NCBI GenBank assembly: GCA_020638955.1
Contig: JACKHO010000004.1
Location: 558,001-622,000 of the forward strand
Reading direction: 5' to 3'
Origin: Planctomycetaceae bacterium
GTDB lineage: Bacteria; Planctomycetota; Planctomycetia; Planctomycetales; Planctomycetaceae
Length of the DNA: 64,000 bases
The translations under genes were made by a program, and so were the position numbers. The notes beneath the pieces were generated by a model, which saw only the letters and a program-made list of their open reading frames with translations, had not been told where the DNA came from and made no database searches. Of the stretch, positions 27,423-36,384 are shown piece by piece. Within the stretch, counting starts at the first letter, position 1, and each line of letters starts with the position of its first letter.

Positions 27423-28559
27423 ATGTCGCATCCCAAAACTTCCATCGTCGTCACCACGATTTTCGAGCCCGATTTCCTGCAGGGTTACCTGAGCGAAATC
27501 GAACTGGCCGGACAGCGTGACAATGTGGCGATGTATGTCATCGCCGACAAGAAAACTCCCGCAACCGTTGCCGCGGCCTGTGCCGCCGCACGTGAGCAGG
27601 GATATCAAATTCACTGTCCAACGCTCGACGAGCAGGACGCGTATTTGAAGAAGCTCGATTTACCAGCGGAGCTCATTCCGTGGAATACCGACAACCGTCG
27701 GAATATTGGCTATTTGATGGCCATTGAATCGGGCTGTGATGTCTTGATTTCTATCGACGACGACAACTTCACGCTTCCAGAAACCAACTTCCTGGCGGGA
27801 CATCAAGTGGTGGGGAAACCTGCTGCTGATCCCGTTACCACATCGTCCGATGGCTGGTTCAACATTTGCAATCTGATTGACGGTTGGGGCGGCGGCGAAA
27901 TCTTTGCTCGCGGGTTCCCGTACTACGCGCAGCGAAATGACCGCACGCTCAATATGAGCGAGGCTGGCGAGTCGATTACCGTCGCAATGAACGCTGGCCT
28001 CTGGCTCGACGAGCCTGATGTCGACGCGGTGTACCGTCTGTGTCGACGTGCCAAGGGAACCGAATTCACTGGACCGAACGTGGTCTTGTCTGCCGACACC
28101 TGGTCCCCCGTGAACACTCAAAACACTGCTCTCATGCGGGAAGCGGCTTTGACCTACTACTATGTGAAAATGGGTTTCCCGTTGAAAGGGCTGACCATTG
28201 ACCGCTTCGGCGACATTCTCAGTGGGTACCTCACGCAGAAGTGTATGAAGCACTTGGGATATGGTGTGCGGCTTGGTTCGCCAGTAGTCGACCATCGTCG
28301 CACGCCGCACAATTTGTTTAAAGACCTGTATCACGAACTGGCCGGGATTGTACTGATTGAAGAGTTTCTCCCGTGGCTTGTGGAAGCGAAGCTGGATGGC
28401 ACGAATGGTCTGGATGCGTACCAGTCACTGGCGGAACAAATGCATGCAGCGGCCGATCAATTCACGGGCTTCATCTGGGATGATGGCGGTCGTGAGTTCC
28501 TGCGAGCAACCTCGGCGAACATGCAAACCTGGGTGAACTGTGTCCGTCGGTTCGCGTAA
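27423..28559 (+). CDS. GT75/RGP-like GT-A protein (reversibly glycosylated polypeptide family relative)
   Basis: The sequence follows the plant RGP/UDP-arabinopyranose mutase pattern. NRRNIGYLMAIESG leads into the metal-binding IDDDN (111-115), with Asp112-114. AGLWLDEPDVDA (191-202) corresponds to the RGP HGLWLNIPDYDA-type segment. RFGDILSGYLTQKCMKHLGY (261-280) corresponds to the YDDMWAGW-type segment, and GVRLGSPVVDHRR to the KTGLPYI-type segment. There is no signal peptide or membrane anchor. A starting ATG at 27423 is preceded by a 38-bp spacer. Possible roles are mutation of a nucleotide sugar between ring forms or autoglycosylation. I identified it by remembered motif similarity only, so activity is not claimed. 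Confidence 0.65.
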   Translation: MSHPKTSIVVTTIFEPDFLQGYLSEIELAGQRDNVAMYVIADKKTPATVAAACAAAREQGYQIHCPTLDEQDAYLKKLDLPAELIPWNTDNRRNIGYLMAIESGCDVLISIDDDNFTLPETNFLAGHQVVGKPAADPVTTSSDGWFNICNLIDGWGGGEIFARGFPYYAQRNDRTLNMSEAGESITVAMNAGLWLDEPDVDAVYRLCRRAKGTEFTGPNVVLSADTWSPVNTQNTALMREAALTYYYVKMGFPLKGLTIDRFGDILSGYLTQKCMKHLGYGVRLGSPVVDHRRTPHNLFKDLYHELAGIVLIEEFLPWLVEAKLDGTNGLDAYQSLAEQMHAAADQFTGFIWDDGGREFLRATSANMQTWVNCVRRFA

Positions 28560-28595
28560 ATCAATCTGGCATCAAGACCGCACGATTATCCTGTT

Positions 28596-29585
28596 ATGTC
28601 AGAATTAGAACTCCTTCCCAAGTATCCCCCCTGCGAGCCGGTGGTTCTCGGTGAATTGCCGGGGCAGCCCACGGTTTCGATTATCGTACCCAGCTTCAAG
28701 CAGGGAAGGTTCATTCGGGACACGCTCGATTCCATTCTGGAGCAGAAACATCGTCCACTGGTTGTCCACGTGGTCGACGGGAACTCACCAGACAATACGG
28801 TCGACGTGCTGAAGTCTTATGGCGAAATCCCGGAACTGAAGTGGGTGTCGGAACCCGACCGCGGTGTCGTACATGCGGTGAACAAAGGGTTCGCACGCGT
28901 CGAAGGGGACATCATTGGAATTCAGAGTTCCGATGATATGTATCTCCCCGGCGCCATCGACCGCATTGTGGAGTTGTTCAAACAGCATCCCGACGTGGGA
29001 CTCATTTACGGAGACGCTGTCAAAGTGGATGCAGAGGGAAAGGACTTGCTCCGCGATACACTTGGCCCGTACTCAATGGAGAACCTGCTCTCCATGAAAA
29101 CCTGGATTCCGCAGCCGTCGGCGTTCTTTCGCCGCGAAATGCTCGATGCCTGCGGCGGCTGGGATGAACGGATTCCTTACGCTCCCGACACCGACCTGTG
29201 GATTCGCATGGCCTTCCGGACGGAAGTACTCAAGGTCGACGAATTTCTTTCGCAGCGTCGTATGCATGACGAACAGCGGGATACCCAGGGAAAGAGAATT
29301 ATTGACTGCTACACGCAAATGATTCAGCAGTCGCCCGACATTGCCGCTGCTCCAGAATCACTTCGCCGGGCCGCACAGGTCGGCTGCCATTTGATTCAGG
29401 TGCGGTACAACCCGACCGGATCGTCCTGGTATGAGTTCTGGCACAAATGGCAGGCGCGCCAGTTGGACAAGAGTTCGGTGCCATTTCAATCGATTGTTCG
29501 ATCCGGCCTGCAGCCCATTCGGAACGTGCTGTCAAAAATGAAGCAGGCCGTCCTGGGGCGACCAACGACATCTGTCAAAAAGTAA
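28596..29585 (+). CDS. GT2-family glycosyltransferase
   Basis: GT-A glycosyltransferase with VSIIVPSFKQGRFIRDTLDS, VVDGNSPDNTVDVL and the DxD-like SSDDMYLPGA. The acceptor/catalytic side WIPQPSAFFRREMLDACGGW is followed by APDTDLWIRMAF. The variant that begins IIVPSFKQ with GDIIGIQSSDD is the WcaA/WfgS-like subgroup. ATG at 28596 is unambiguous. It lies 36 bp after the RGP-like gene, and the C-terminal 90 residues are basic and probably peripheral to the membrane. Confidence 0.86.
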   Translation: MSELELLPKYPPCEPVVLGELPGQPTVSIIVPSFKQGRFIRDTLDSILEQKHRPLVVHVVDGNSPDNTVDVLKSYGEIPELKWVSEPDRGVVHAVNKGFARVEGDIIGIQSSDDMYLPGAIDRIVELFKQHPDVGLIYGDAVKVDAEGKDLLRDTLGPYSMENLLSMKTWIPQPSAFFRREMLDACGGWDERIPYAPDTDLWIRMAFRTEVLKVDEFLSQRRMHDEQRDTQGKRIIDCYTQMIQQSPDIAAAPESLRRAAQVGCHLIQVRYNPTGSSWYEFWHKWQARQLDKSSVPFQSIVRSGLQPIRNVLSKMKQAVLGRPTTSVKK

Positions 29586-29608
29586 GAACACCAGTCAAGT
29601 AAGCGAGA

Positions 29609-30709
29609 GTGTTTAAATACCTCAAAGAATATCTGGGAGTCGTCCTCAAGGACCGGGGACGCTATTACCGTGCGCTGGGTGATGAGCGTGACGAGCACGG
29701 TAATCCTCCGTGGGTGCATTTGTGCAATCGAGCCGAACGGCTCATCGCCAATCCCAATGGTCCCGGCGTACGGTGTGACTTTCCATTCTCCAGCAAACTT
29801 CACGCACTGCCATTTCTTTCTGGCTTCGATGGAAAGCTGCTGAAGAAAGTGCTGGCCGACTGGCCAATGCGGTTCAGTCCCACACGACAGGAAACCGGCG
29901 AGCCGGTCATCTCGTTTCTGTTTGCCCACCGAGGAACAAATCGGCTCAGACAACTTGTGCATGTCATTCATTCGATTCTGGGACAGGCGGGAATTGCCAA
30001 CGAAATTATTGTGGCAGACCTCACGCATCCACATTTGGGCAGCGAGTTTCCGGAAGGCGTCACGCACATCTCCGTCGATGATTCGCACCTGACACCGGGC
30101 TGGCGGAAAGCGTGGGCATTTAACATTGCCGCTCGTCAGGCAACAGGGAAAATCCTTGTCTTCCAGGATGGTGATATTTGTGTTCCCCGTGACTATTCAC
30201 GCGAACTCGTGCGGCAACTTCTGGACGGTGACTGGCAGGCCGCTTCGCTCCAGCGCTTCTTATTCTACCTTAGTGAAGCCACGACCGAAAAAGTGCTCGC
30301 AGGCAACGACTGGCCACATGGCGGAATTGAGGAAGTCACCCAGAACTGGAAAGGTGGTACCATTGCCATCAGGCGGGAATGCTTCTTCGACATCGGCGGA
30401 TTCGATGAGGGCTTCGTCGACTGGGGTGGTGAAGATGATGAGTTCTACGACCGCTGTGCCACTCTCCGCCACAACAAGTTCGGCTACCTTCCTTTCGTGC
30501 ATTTGTGGCACAAAACGCAGCCTGATCGGTTCGCGACGTGGAATCGTACGTTGCATCAGGTCATGCCTGTATTGATGAAACGTCCGCGTGAAGCTCGCAT
30601 TAGTGAGCTCGTTTCACGTGACTGGGGACGAACAGCGAGCCCGGTGCCTGCGATCGGATACAAAGACACCATTTCCGTGCCGGAAGCCGCAACCGGAGAT
30701 GTCGAGTAA
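29609..30709 (+). CDS. GT2-like glycosyltransferase with galactosyltransferase-type C-terminal domain
   Basis: An unusual N-terminal 100 residues (FKYLKEYLGVVLKDRGRYYR) precede a GT-A core with VFQDGDICVPRDYSREL (DxD Asp-Gly-Asp). The C-terminal block WKGGTIAIRRECFFDIGGF followed by WGGEDDEFYDR matches the Glyco_transf_7C (beta-galactosyltransferase-type) domain. The enzyme would therefore add a hexose such as Gal or GalNAc; specificity is inference. GTG at 29609 is the first in-frame start after the upstream stop. Its stop TAA shares one base with the ATG of the second asparagine-synthase gene. Confidence 0.8.
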   Translation: MFKYLKEYLGVVLKDRGRYYRALGDERDEHGNPPWVHLCNRAERLIANPNGPGVRCDFPFSSKLHALPFLSGFDGKLLKKVLADWPMRFSPTRQETGEPVISFLFAHRGTNRLRQLVHVIHSILGQAGIANEIIVADLTHPHLGSEFPEGVTHISVDDSHLTPGWRKAWAFNIAARQATGKILVFQDGDICVPRDYSRELVRQLLDGDWQAASLQRFLFYLSEATTEKVLAGNDWPHGGIEEVTQNWKGGTIAIRRECFFDIGGFDEGFVDWGGEDDEFYDRCATLRHNKFGYLPFVHLWHKTQPDRFATWNRTLHQVMPVLMKRPREARISELVSRDWGRTASPVPAIGYKDTISVPEAATGDVE

Positions 30710-32532
30710 TGTGTGGCATTTTCGGTGTCATAGGACCGCAGTTTCCCGAACAGTTTGAACGGTGCGCGAAGCTGTTAAGTCATCGTGGTCCCGACGGATT
30801 CGGTTCGCATACGGACCTTCAGAGCGGTGTTTATCTGGCGCATTGCCGTCTTGCCATTCTCGATTTGTCCGAACGTGGTCGACAGCCGATGTCGAATCCC
30901 GATGAGTCGGTCTGGATTGTGTTCAATGGGGAAATCTACAACTTTCAGGAATTACGAACCGAACTGGAAACTTGCGGCCATCGCTTCGTTTCGGGAACGG
31001 ACACCGAGGTCATCCTCCACGCCTATTTGCAGTGGGGGCTCAATGCCGTTTCGCGGTTGCGCGGAATGTTTGCCTTCGCCATTTGGGATTCTCGCTCGCA
31101 GCAACTCCACCTGGTACGGGACCGACTCGGCATCAAGCCGTTGTATTACACTCGGTTTGGCAACACTTTCGCATTTGCATCCGAACCCAAATCAATTCTG
31201 GCACTGCCGGGGTTTTCCAGAGCACCTTCGTCTGAAGGTCTGACGAATTTTCTCGCTCTGGGATTCACAACAGGAGTTCAGTCGGCGTGGGAAGGAATTC
31301 TGCGATTACCGCCCGCCTCCACGCTCACTGTTGATGTGGACGGAAAAGTCGGTAACCCAGCAACCTATTGGTCGATTCCCGAAATCGACACAAAGCCAGC
31401 GTCTGTTGATGACGCCGTGGATGAACTGCAAGAGCTCTTGAAAGACGCCACGAGGGAGCATCTTGTCAGTGATGTTCCAACTGCCTGCTTTCTGAGTGGC
31501 GGCCTGGATTCGTCCATTGTGGCTTCCTGTGTGCTCGATTCGAATCCTGAGACGTGCATGTTCACGGCGGAATTCGAGGGATGGGCACGAAACGAGACGG
31601 ACGTGGCCCGCACACTTTCGGCTGCTCGTCAGGCTCCGCATGTCGTTTCTCGAATTGCGTCGAACGAATTAGCAAATGAAGGCGTACTCGATTTACTGGA
31701 TGAGCCTTTGGCTGACTCATCGGTCTTTCCCACAAATGTTGTGTGCGGAGCAATTCGCCAGCACGCCAAAGTGGCCCTGTCCGGCGATGGCGGCGATGAA
31801 CTCATGGCCGGGTACACGCGTTATCGTAATATGTCGAATGGCTGGCGGCGTCAGGTTGCCTTTTCCGTCGCTTCGATTCTGCATGGGCTGGGAATAGGAA
31901 GAGAGTTTCCCGCTCAGTGCCGCAACTGGTTCGACTACTACCGACTGCTGGTCTCTCCCGGATTTGCAGAGGAGGAAGCGAGGAGATTATTTCCCTGGTT
32001 TCCCCAGGCAGGATTTGAACCGTTGAAGCGACAGTTCGATGAGCTGACGTCACCAAACGTTGCGGGAGAAACGAAACGTTGGCAGCGATTCGATGCGGCG
32101 ACTTATCTGGTTGACAACAATCTGACGCGAATGGATCGATTGTCGATGTTGCACTCCCTCGAAGTGCGCGTGCCCATTCTTGATCATCGCGTTGTCGAGT
32201 GGGCCTTCCGGGTGCCAGACCAACTTCTGGTTTCTGAAGCTGAATTGAAAATCCCCTTTCGTCGCATTGCCGAGCGTATTTTACCGAAAGAGTTTCTTTC
32301 GATGCGGAAGCTGGGTTTCTCGGCCCCGCTCAACGCCTTGTTTCCAACGGAAAAAGTCACTGAGCGGTTGCGGACTGGTTCGCTCGTTGAAGCTGGGATG
32401 GTCCATGAAGTCCCGTTTCAGGAGTTGTTGAGACAGCCGAACCAGGGGAACTGGTCGTACAAGATTTGGCTGTTGTTCGTTTTGGACCGATGGGTAAAAT
32501 GCTGGATGTTGAATGAATCGCAGAATCGGTAG
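30709..32532 (+). CDS. asnB: Asparagine synthase (glutamine-hydrolysing) AsnB-like amidotransferase, copy 2
   Basis: Complete AsnB-type enzyme: Cys2 glutaminase nucleophile (MCGIFGVIGP), SHRGPDGFGS, FNGEIYNFQELR, synthetase P-loop SGGLDSS (263-269) and SGDGGDELMAGYTRY. It is 607 residues against 626 for the copy at 19629, and the two differ in many positions, so they are paralogues rather than a recent duplication. Overlap of TAATG with the upstream GT gene suggests translational coupling. As for copy 1, the likely role is transferring ammonia to a carboxylated glycan component; free asparagine synthesis remains possible. Confidence 0.88.
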   Translation: MCGIFGVIGPQFPEQFERCAKLLSHRGPDGFGSHTDLQSGVYLAHCRLAILDLSERGRQPMSNPDESVWIVFNGEIYNFQELRTELETCGHRFVSGTDTEVILHAYLQWGLNAVSRLRGMFAFAIWDSRSQQLHLVRDRLGIKPLYYTRFGNTFAFASEPKSILALPGFSRAPSSEGLTNFLALGFTTGVQSAWEGILRLPPASTLTVDVDGKVGNPATYWSIPEIDTKPASVDDAVDELQELLKDATREHLVSDVPTACFLSGGLDSSIVASCVLDSNPETCMFTAEFEGWARNETDVARTLSAARQAPHVVSRIASNELANEGVLDLLDEPLADSSVFPTNVVCGAIRQHAKVALSGDGGDELMAGYTRYRNMSNGWRRQVAFSVASILHGLGIGREFPAQCRNWFDYYRLLVSPGFAEEEARRLFPWFPQAGFEPLKRQFDELTSPNVAGETKRWQRFDAATYLVDNNLTRMDRLSMLHSLEVRVPILDHRVVEWAFRVPDQLLVSEAELKIPFRRIAERILPKEFLSMRKLGFSAPLNALFPTEKVTERLRTGSLVEAGMVHEVPFQELLRQPNQGNWSYKIWLLFVLDRWVKCWMLNESQNR

Positions 32533-32667
32533 GCGGTTGATAGCGCACGGAGTATTTATGGCAGCGCTTGAAGGCGTATCTGCCAGAAGAGGAGAGGCGT
32601 ATCCATTGGTGGTCCATCCGGGCAGAAGGTTTGGGCGTTGCCTTAGTGGTGTGCGCGCGTCTTCAAG

Positions 32668-33474
32668 ATGAGTGGTCTCGTTTCTCTGACGTTTGATGAT
32701 GCGCTGGATCAGCACCTGGATGTTGGTGTGAGGTTGTTGAATGAAGCAAAGCTGCCCGGCACGTTCTACGCACATTTGAATGCTCCGGCTCTCTCGCGTC
32801 GGCTGGATGAGTGGCGCAGTGCTGCGGCAATTGGGCATGAACTTGGGAATCACACGGTGTTTCATCCTGCGGTGGAGGCCAAGGGCTGGGTGCAGAGCGG
32901 AAACGCGCTTGAGCGTTACGATTTGTCACGCATTCGCATGGAGTTGGAGACGGCAAACGACTGGCTGACCGCCATTGATGGCTGTTCAAAGAGAAGCTTC
33001 GCATTTCCATGTTCAAATCGGATTGTGGGGCATTTTGGATGGCCGGTGCGATTACTGCGTCGAATTGGGCTGCAGCGAACACGTTTTCCAGGAATGGTTG
33101 AACGTTACGGGCTCGACTTCGGTTCGACTCGTGACGACTACTTACCCGTCGTTCAATCGATATTCCCGGCTGCCCGGGTCGGAGGTTTGGCGATGGATGA
33201 CACGCCTCCTCCGCTCACCGATTGGAACCGGTGGTTGCTCAAAAGTGCCGCAGTCGAGGGGCACTCCTTCGAACAAATGCGAGGTTTTGTGGAACGAGGA
33301 CTGAATGCGGGCTCATGGTCAATTCTTCAATTCCACGGAATTGGCGGTGGACACAGCATGGATTGCGATGTGCAAGAATTCCAAAAACTGGTCTATTGGC
33401 TTCGAGACACGCATGCCGACCGAGTTACAACAATTCACAACGGCGCTCAGGCAGTGTGGGAAGCGACCGCCTAA
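32668..33474 (+). CDS. Polysaccharide deacetylase (NodB/CE4 family)
   Basis: Carbohydrate esterase 4 fold, removing an N-acetyl group from a glycan. SLTFDDALD (6-14) carries the catalytic/metal Asp pair, and HELGNHTVFHP (57-67) supplies the metal His62 and His66. RSFAFPCSNRI (about 109-119) corresponds to the motif-3 region. There is no signal peptide, so it may act on a cytosolic or lipid-linked intermediate. ATG at 32668 is preceded by a 135-bp spacer. A 37-codon frame (32558-32671) ends inside the start codon and is probably fortuitous. Confidence 0.8.
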   Translation: MSGLVSLTFDDALDQHLDVGVRLLNEAKLPGTFYAHLNAPALSRRLDEWRSAAAIGHELGNHTVFHPAVEAKGWVQSGNALERYDLSRIRMELETANDWLTAIDGCSKRSFAFPCSNRIVGHFGWPVRLLRRIGLQRTRFPGMVERYGLDFGSTRDDYLPVVQSIFPAARVGGLAMDDTPPPLTDWNRWLLKSAAVEGHSFEQMRGFVERGLNAGSWSILQFHGIGGGHSMDCDVQEFQKLVYWLRDTHADRVTTIHNGAQAVWEATA

Positions 33475-33504
33475 CCCGCGGAACATCACACAACCGGTTT
33501 CGAA

Positions 33505-34317
33505 ATGACTCGCGGAATGTTGACTTTGTTAAAACAATCATTGAAGAGTGTGATTCCTGAATCGTACCGGAAAACGTTGCGACGATGGGGAACTCAAGCA
33601 GTTCATTTTGGATGGAGCAGGCATTGCCCGGTCTGTAATTGCCGGGCCAGTAGTTTTCGGCCGCACGGGGATCCCCCCGAGCCCGACGCCGTTTGTCATG
33701 TTTGTCTCTCCAAGGCTCCGCATCGTCTCGCTGGTTTGTTCTTTCGAAACTTTGCAGACAAATTGTTCCAGAGAAACGAAACCTGTGTGCATGTCGCACC
33801 AGAACCTGAATTGTCGCGTCAACTGCGGCGCCAATGTCATGTGGCTGGCATGAATTATCGGGTCGGTGGGTTTGGGACGAACTACGCAGAGTTTTTCGAC
33901 CTGACGAATCTTTCTCTGCCAAATCAAAGCGTGTCCCTGTTCTATTGCTGCCACGTTTTGAACGCACTTATTGAGGATCGGAAAGCCATTTCAGAAATCT
34001 TCCGGGTGCTCAAACCAGAAGGGGTCGCCGTCATTCAGGTTCCAGCGTTCTGCACCGAACCGACAACAGTTGAAGCCCTGGAAAGTGAAGACGAACGAAT
34101 TCAGAAGTTTCACGACCCAGCAATTTACCGTTGCTACACCGACGCCGACTATCGGAGTCGACTGCAAGCAGCGGGCTTTCACGTTGAAGTGTTCGACGCA
34201 GCGAGTTTTCCCGAAGATGAGCGAATTCGGATGGGGCTTCACGGTGAAGTGCTGCACATTGGATTTCGTAATGCCGAGCATCCGGTTGCGGCAGCTCTCC
34301 GTGCCCTTCGTCAATAA
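33505..34317 (+). CDS. SAM-dependent methyltransferase with N-terminal zinc ribbon
   Basis: Class I methyltransferase of the Methyltransf_11 type. Cys pairs CPVC (41-44) and CHVC (64-67) form a ribbon similar to that of the methyltransferase at 14155. The SAM-binding core has TCVHVAPEPELSRQLRR and the later FYCCHVLNALIEDRKAISEI, LKPEGVAVIQVPAF. The initiator may be ATG 33505 or ATG 33517. It is followed by a GT2 gene and belongs to the decoration set of the glycan. The acceptor is unknown. Confidence 0.75.
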   Translation: MTRGMLTLLKQSLKSVIPESYRKTLRRWGTQAVHFGWSRHCPVCNCRASSFRPHGDPPEPDAVCHVCLSKAPHRLAGLFFRNFADKLFQRNETCVHVAPEPELSRQLRRQCHVAGMNYRVGGFGTNYAEFFDLTNLSLPNQSVSLFYCCHVLNALIEDRKAISEIFRVLKPEGVAVIQVPAFCTEPTTVEALESEDERIQKFHDPAIYRCYTDADYRSRLQAAGFHVEVFDAASFPEDERIRMGLHGEVLHIGFRNAEHPVAAALRALRQ

Positions 34318-34366
34318 TGCATCGCTGGTCGACCGGTTCGAATAAAAGAAATTGCACGTTAACCAA

Positions 34367-35413
34367 ATGCCAATGATTGTTCCTAATCTCGTCAGCACCA
34401 TTATTCCGGTCTACAACCGGCCTCAAATGCTGCGCGAGGCCGTGCAGAGTGTGCTCGACCAGACCTGGCCCTCGGTCGAGGTGCTCATTGCCGATGATGG
34501 TTCGACCGACGACGAAACGCCACGTGTCGGGGAAGAACTCGAGCGCACGCATCCCGGTGTCGTCAAGTTCCTCCGCAAGGAGAATAGTGGCCCTGGACCG
34601 ACTCGCGAATTGGGACGGCAGCATGCACGGGGCGAATTCATACAGTATCTGGACAGCGACGATTTACTGCGACCGCGAAAATTCGAACTCATGGTCAATG
34701 CGTTGCGGGAACATCCCGAATGTGGCGCAGCTTACGGATTCATTTGTGTGCACCCGTTGAATAGTCCGCCACCGGAGAAACCATACAAAGGTTCGGGGCT
34801 TGTTCGCGAAACGTTGTTTCCCTGGTTACTTGCCGACCGGTGGTGGAATACGGACTGCCCTTTGTTCCGGCGTTCGGTGTGCGACGAAATCGGTCCCTGG
34901 TCCGATTTACGTTGGTCACAGGACTGGGAATATGATGGCCGGGTCGCTGCATTGGGAACGAAACTCGTTCATGTCGCCGACTGGGTTTGTGATGAGCGGC
35001 ATCATACCACGGGCCGTCAGACGGACACCGCCGACTGGCTTCAGCCGGAACGGATTCGCCATCGCAAGCGGTTCATGGAAATGATGTTGGGCCATGCGGA
35101 ACGCGGCGGTGTCGATGAGTTCACGCCGCAGCGTCAGCACTTCACACGTTTCGTCTTCACGACGGCCAGACACGCGGCGGCCGGTGGACTGGTTCAGGAA
35201 GCGAAAGAACTTTTGGAACTGGCCGAACGTGCTGCTGGGAACTGTCGGGAAGTGAAGAAAGGATTTCTGCCGTATCGCGTTCTGTCCAACATGGTGGGAT
35301 GGCGGTTTGTTGGTTGGCTCTTCCGTCACTGGGAGAAGTTCCGCCGTCCGGGCAGTGGATTCACGTTGCGAGAGTCATTCGCGCAAGACCTGCAGCGAGA
35401 GAGGTCTCGGTGA
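34367..35413 (+). CDS. GT2-family glycosyltransferase
   Basis: GT-A glycosyltransferase: VSTIIPVYNRPQMLREAVQS, IADDGSTDDETP, the DxD region YLDSDDLLRPRKFE and the later WSQDWEYDGRVAALG. Family-like N-terminal residues begin at ATG 34367. The frame reaches back to TTG 34352, which would add five residues. The stop overlaps the next GT2 start as GTGA (35410-35413), so the two glycosyltransferases are translationally coupled. Confidence 0.85.
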   Translation: MPMIVPNLVSTIIPVYNRPQMLREAVQSVLDQTWPSVEVLIADDGSTDDETPRVGEELERTHPGVVKFLRKENSGPGPTRELGRQHARGEFIQYLDSDDLLRPRKFELMVNALREHPECGAAYGFICVHPLNSPPPEKPYKGSGLVRETLFPWLLADRWWNTDCPLFRRSVCDEIGPWSDLRWSQDWEYDGRVAALGTKLVHVADWVCDERHHTTGRQTDTADWLQPERIRHRKRFMEMMLGHAERGGVDEFTPQRQHFTRFVFTTARHAAAGGLVQEAKELLELAERAAGNCREVKKGFLPYRVLSNMVGWRFVGWLFRHWEKFRRPGSGFTLRESFAQDLQRERSR

Positions 35414-36384
35414 GTCCCACTGTTTCCGTTGTCATGAGTGCCTACAACAGTAGTGCGCACGTCAGACAAAGCGTACAGAGCGTATTGGATCAGACGTTTC
35501 GCGACTTCGAATTCGTCATTGTCAATGATGGTTCGACGGACGACACACCCACCATACTCGATGAAATTGCGAGTCGGGACGGACGTGTCAGAGTAATCCA
35601 TCAGGAGAATGCCGGTCTCACGCAAGCCCTCATCCGCGGATGCGACGAAGCTCGCGGACAATACATCGCACGGCAAGATGACGATGACTGGTCGCATCCC
35701 CAGCGGTTCGAATTGCAGGTGCAGGTGCTGAAGGGCAATCCTGACATTTGCATGGTGTCGTGCAATACGGAATATGTGGGACCGAACGGCGAGTCGTTGC
35801 AGACATTCACGTGCGAGCCCAACACCGATCAGGCAACGCATCAACTTCTCTACGAGCGAAAAGGGCCTCCAGCGCACGGCTCTGTGATGTTTCGCCGTGA
35901 AACATACATCACTGCTGGCGGATATCGACCACAGTTCTACTTTGGACAGGACTCCGATTTGTGGCTGCGGATGGGGGTGCTTGGAAAGTTGAATTATGTG
36001 CAGGAGGTTCTCTACCGAGCTCAACGTTCGCCGGTGAGTACCTCTGGTGCGATGGCGGCGTACCAGAAACGCTTTGGGTGGTTGGGACACGACTGCCATT
36101 TGGCTCGACTGGCCGGAGAGCCGGAAACAGCTTTCCTCGATGAGGCTGACGCACTTGTCAGCGAGGTGAGGATTGTTCGCGAATCAAAACGCAGCGGCGG
36201 GGCCGCCCTGGAAATGACGTACCTCATTGGCTCACAATTGGTGACGAACGGCGACGTGCGTGCGCGTGGTTATTTATGGAATGTCATTCGGCGGCGCCCG
36301 TGGCACATGAAAGCCTGGGTGCGAATTGTGCAATCTTATCTCACTGGACGCCAACAAGCCGCAGAGGAGAGTGTGCGTGAATAG
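35410..36384 (+). CDS. GT2-family glycosyltransferase
   Basis: GT-A glycosyltransferase: VSVVMSAYNSSAHVRQSVQS, IVNDGSTDDTPTILDEI, DDDDWSHPQRFELQVQ and YFGQDSDLWLRMGVLG. The start is GTG 35410, inside the stop codon of the preceding GT gene. A longer frame from 35299 would run over 115 bp of that gene with a non-family leader, so it was rejected. It likely adds the next sugar after the preceding GT. Confidence 0.85.
   Translation: MSPTVSVVMSAYNSSAHVRQSVQSVLDQTFRDFEFVIVNDGSTDDTPTILDEIASRDGRVRVIHQENAGLTQALIRGCDEARGQYIARQDDDDWSHPQRFELQVQVLKGNPDICMVSCNTEYVGPNGESLQTFTCEPNTDQATHQLLYERKGPPAHGSVMFRRETYITAGGYRPQFYFGQDSDLWLRMGVLGKLNYVQEVLYRAQRSPVSTSGAMAAYQKRFGWLGHDCHLARLAGEPETAFLDEADALVSEVRIVRESKRSGGAALEMTYLIGSQLVTNGDVRARGYLWNVIRRRPWHMKAWVRIVQSYLTGRQQAAEESVRE

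Noticed and set aside
32558..32671. 37-codon frame ending in the ATGA of the deacetylase start
   Set aside because: The overlap is suggestive of a leader peptide, but there is no Shine-Dalgarno of note and no family or composition signal.
35299..35409. Extended N-terminus of the second GT2 gene
   Set aside because: It would read 37 codons over the preceding GT gene with non-family residues, while GTG 35410 lies in a GTGA overlap.
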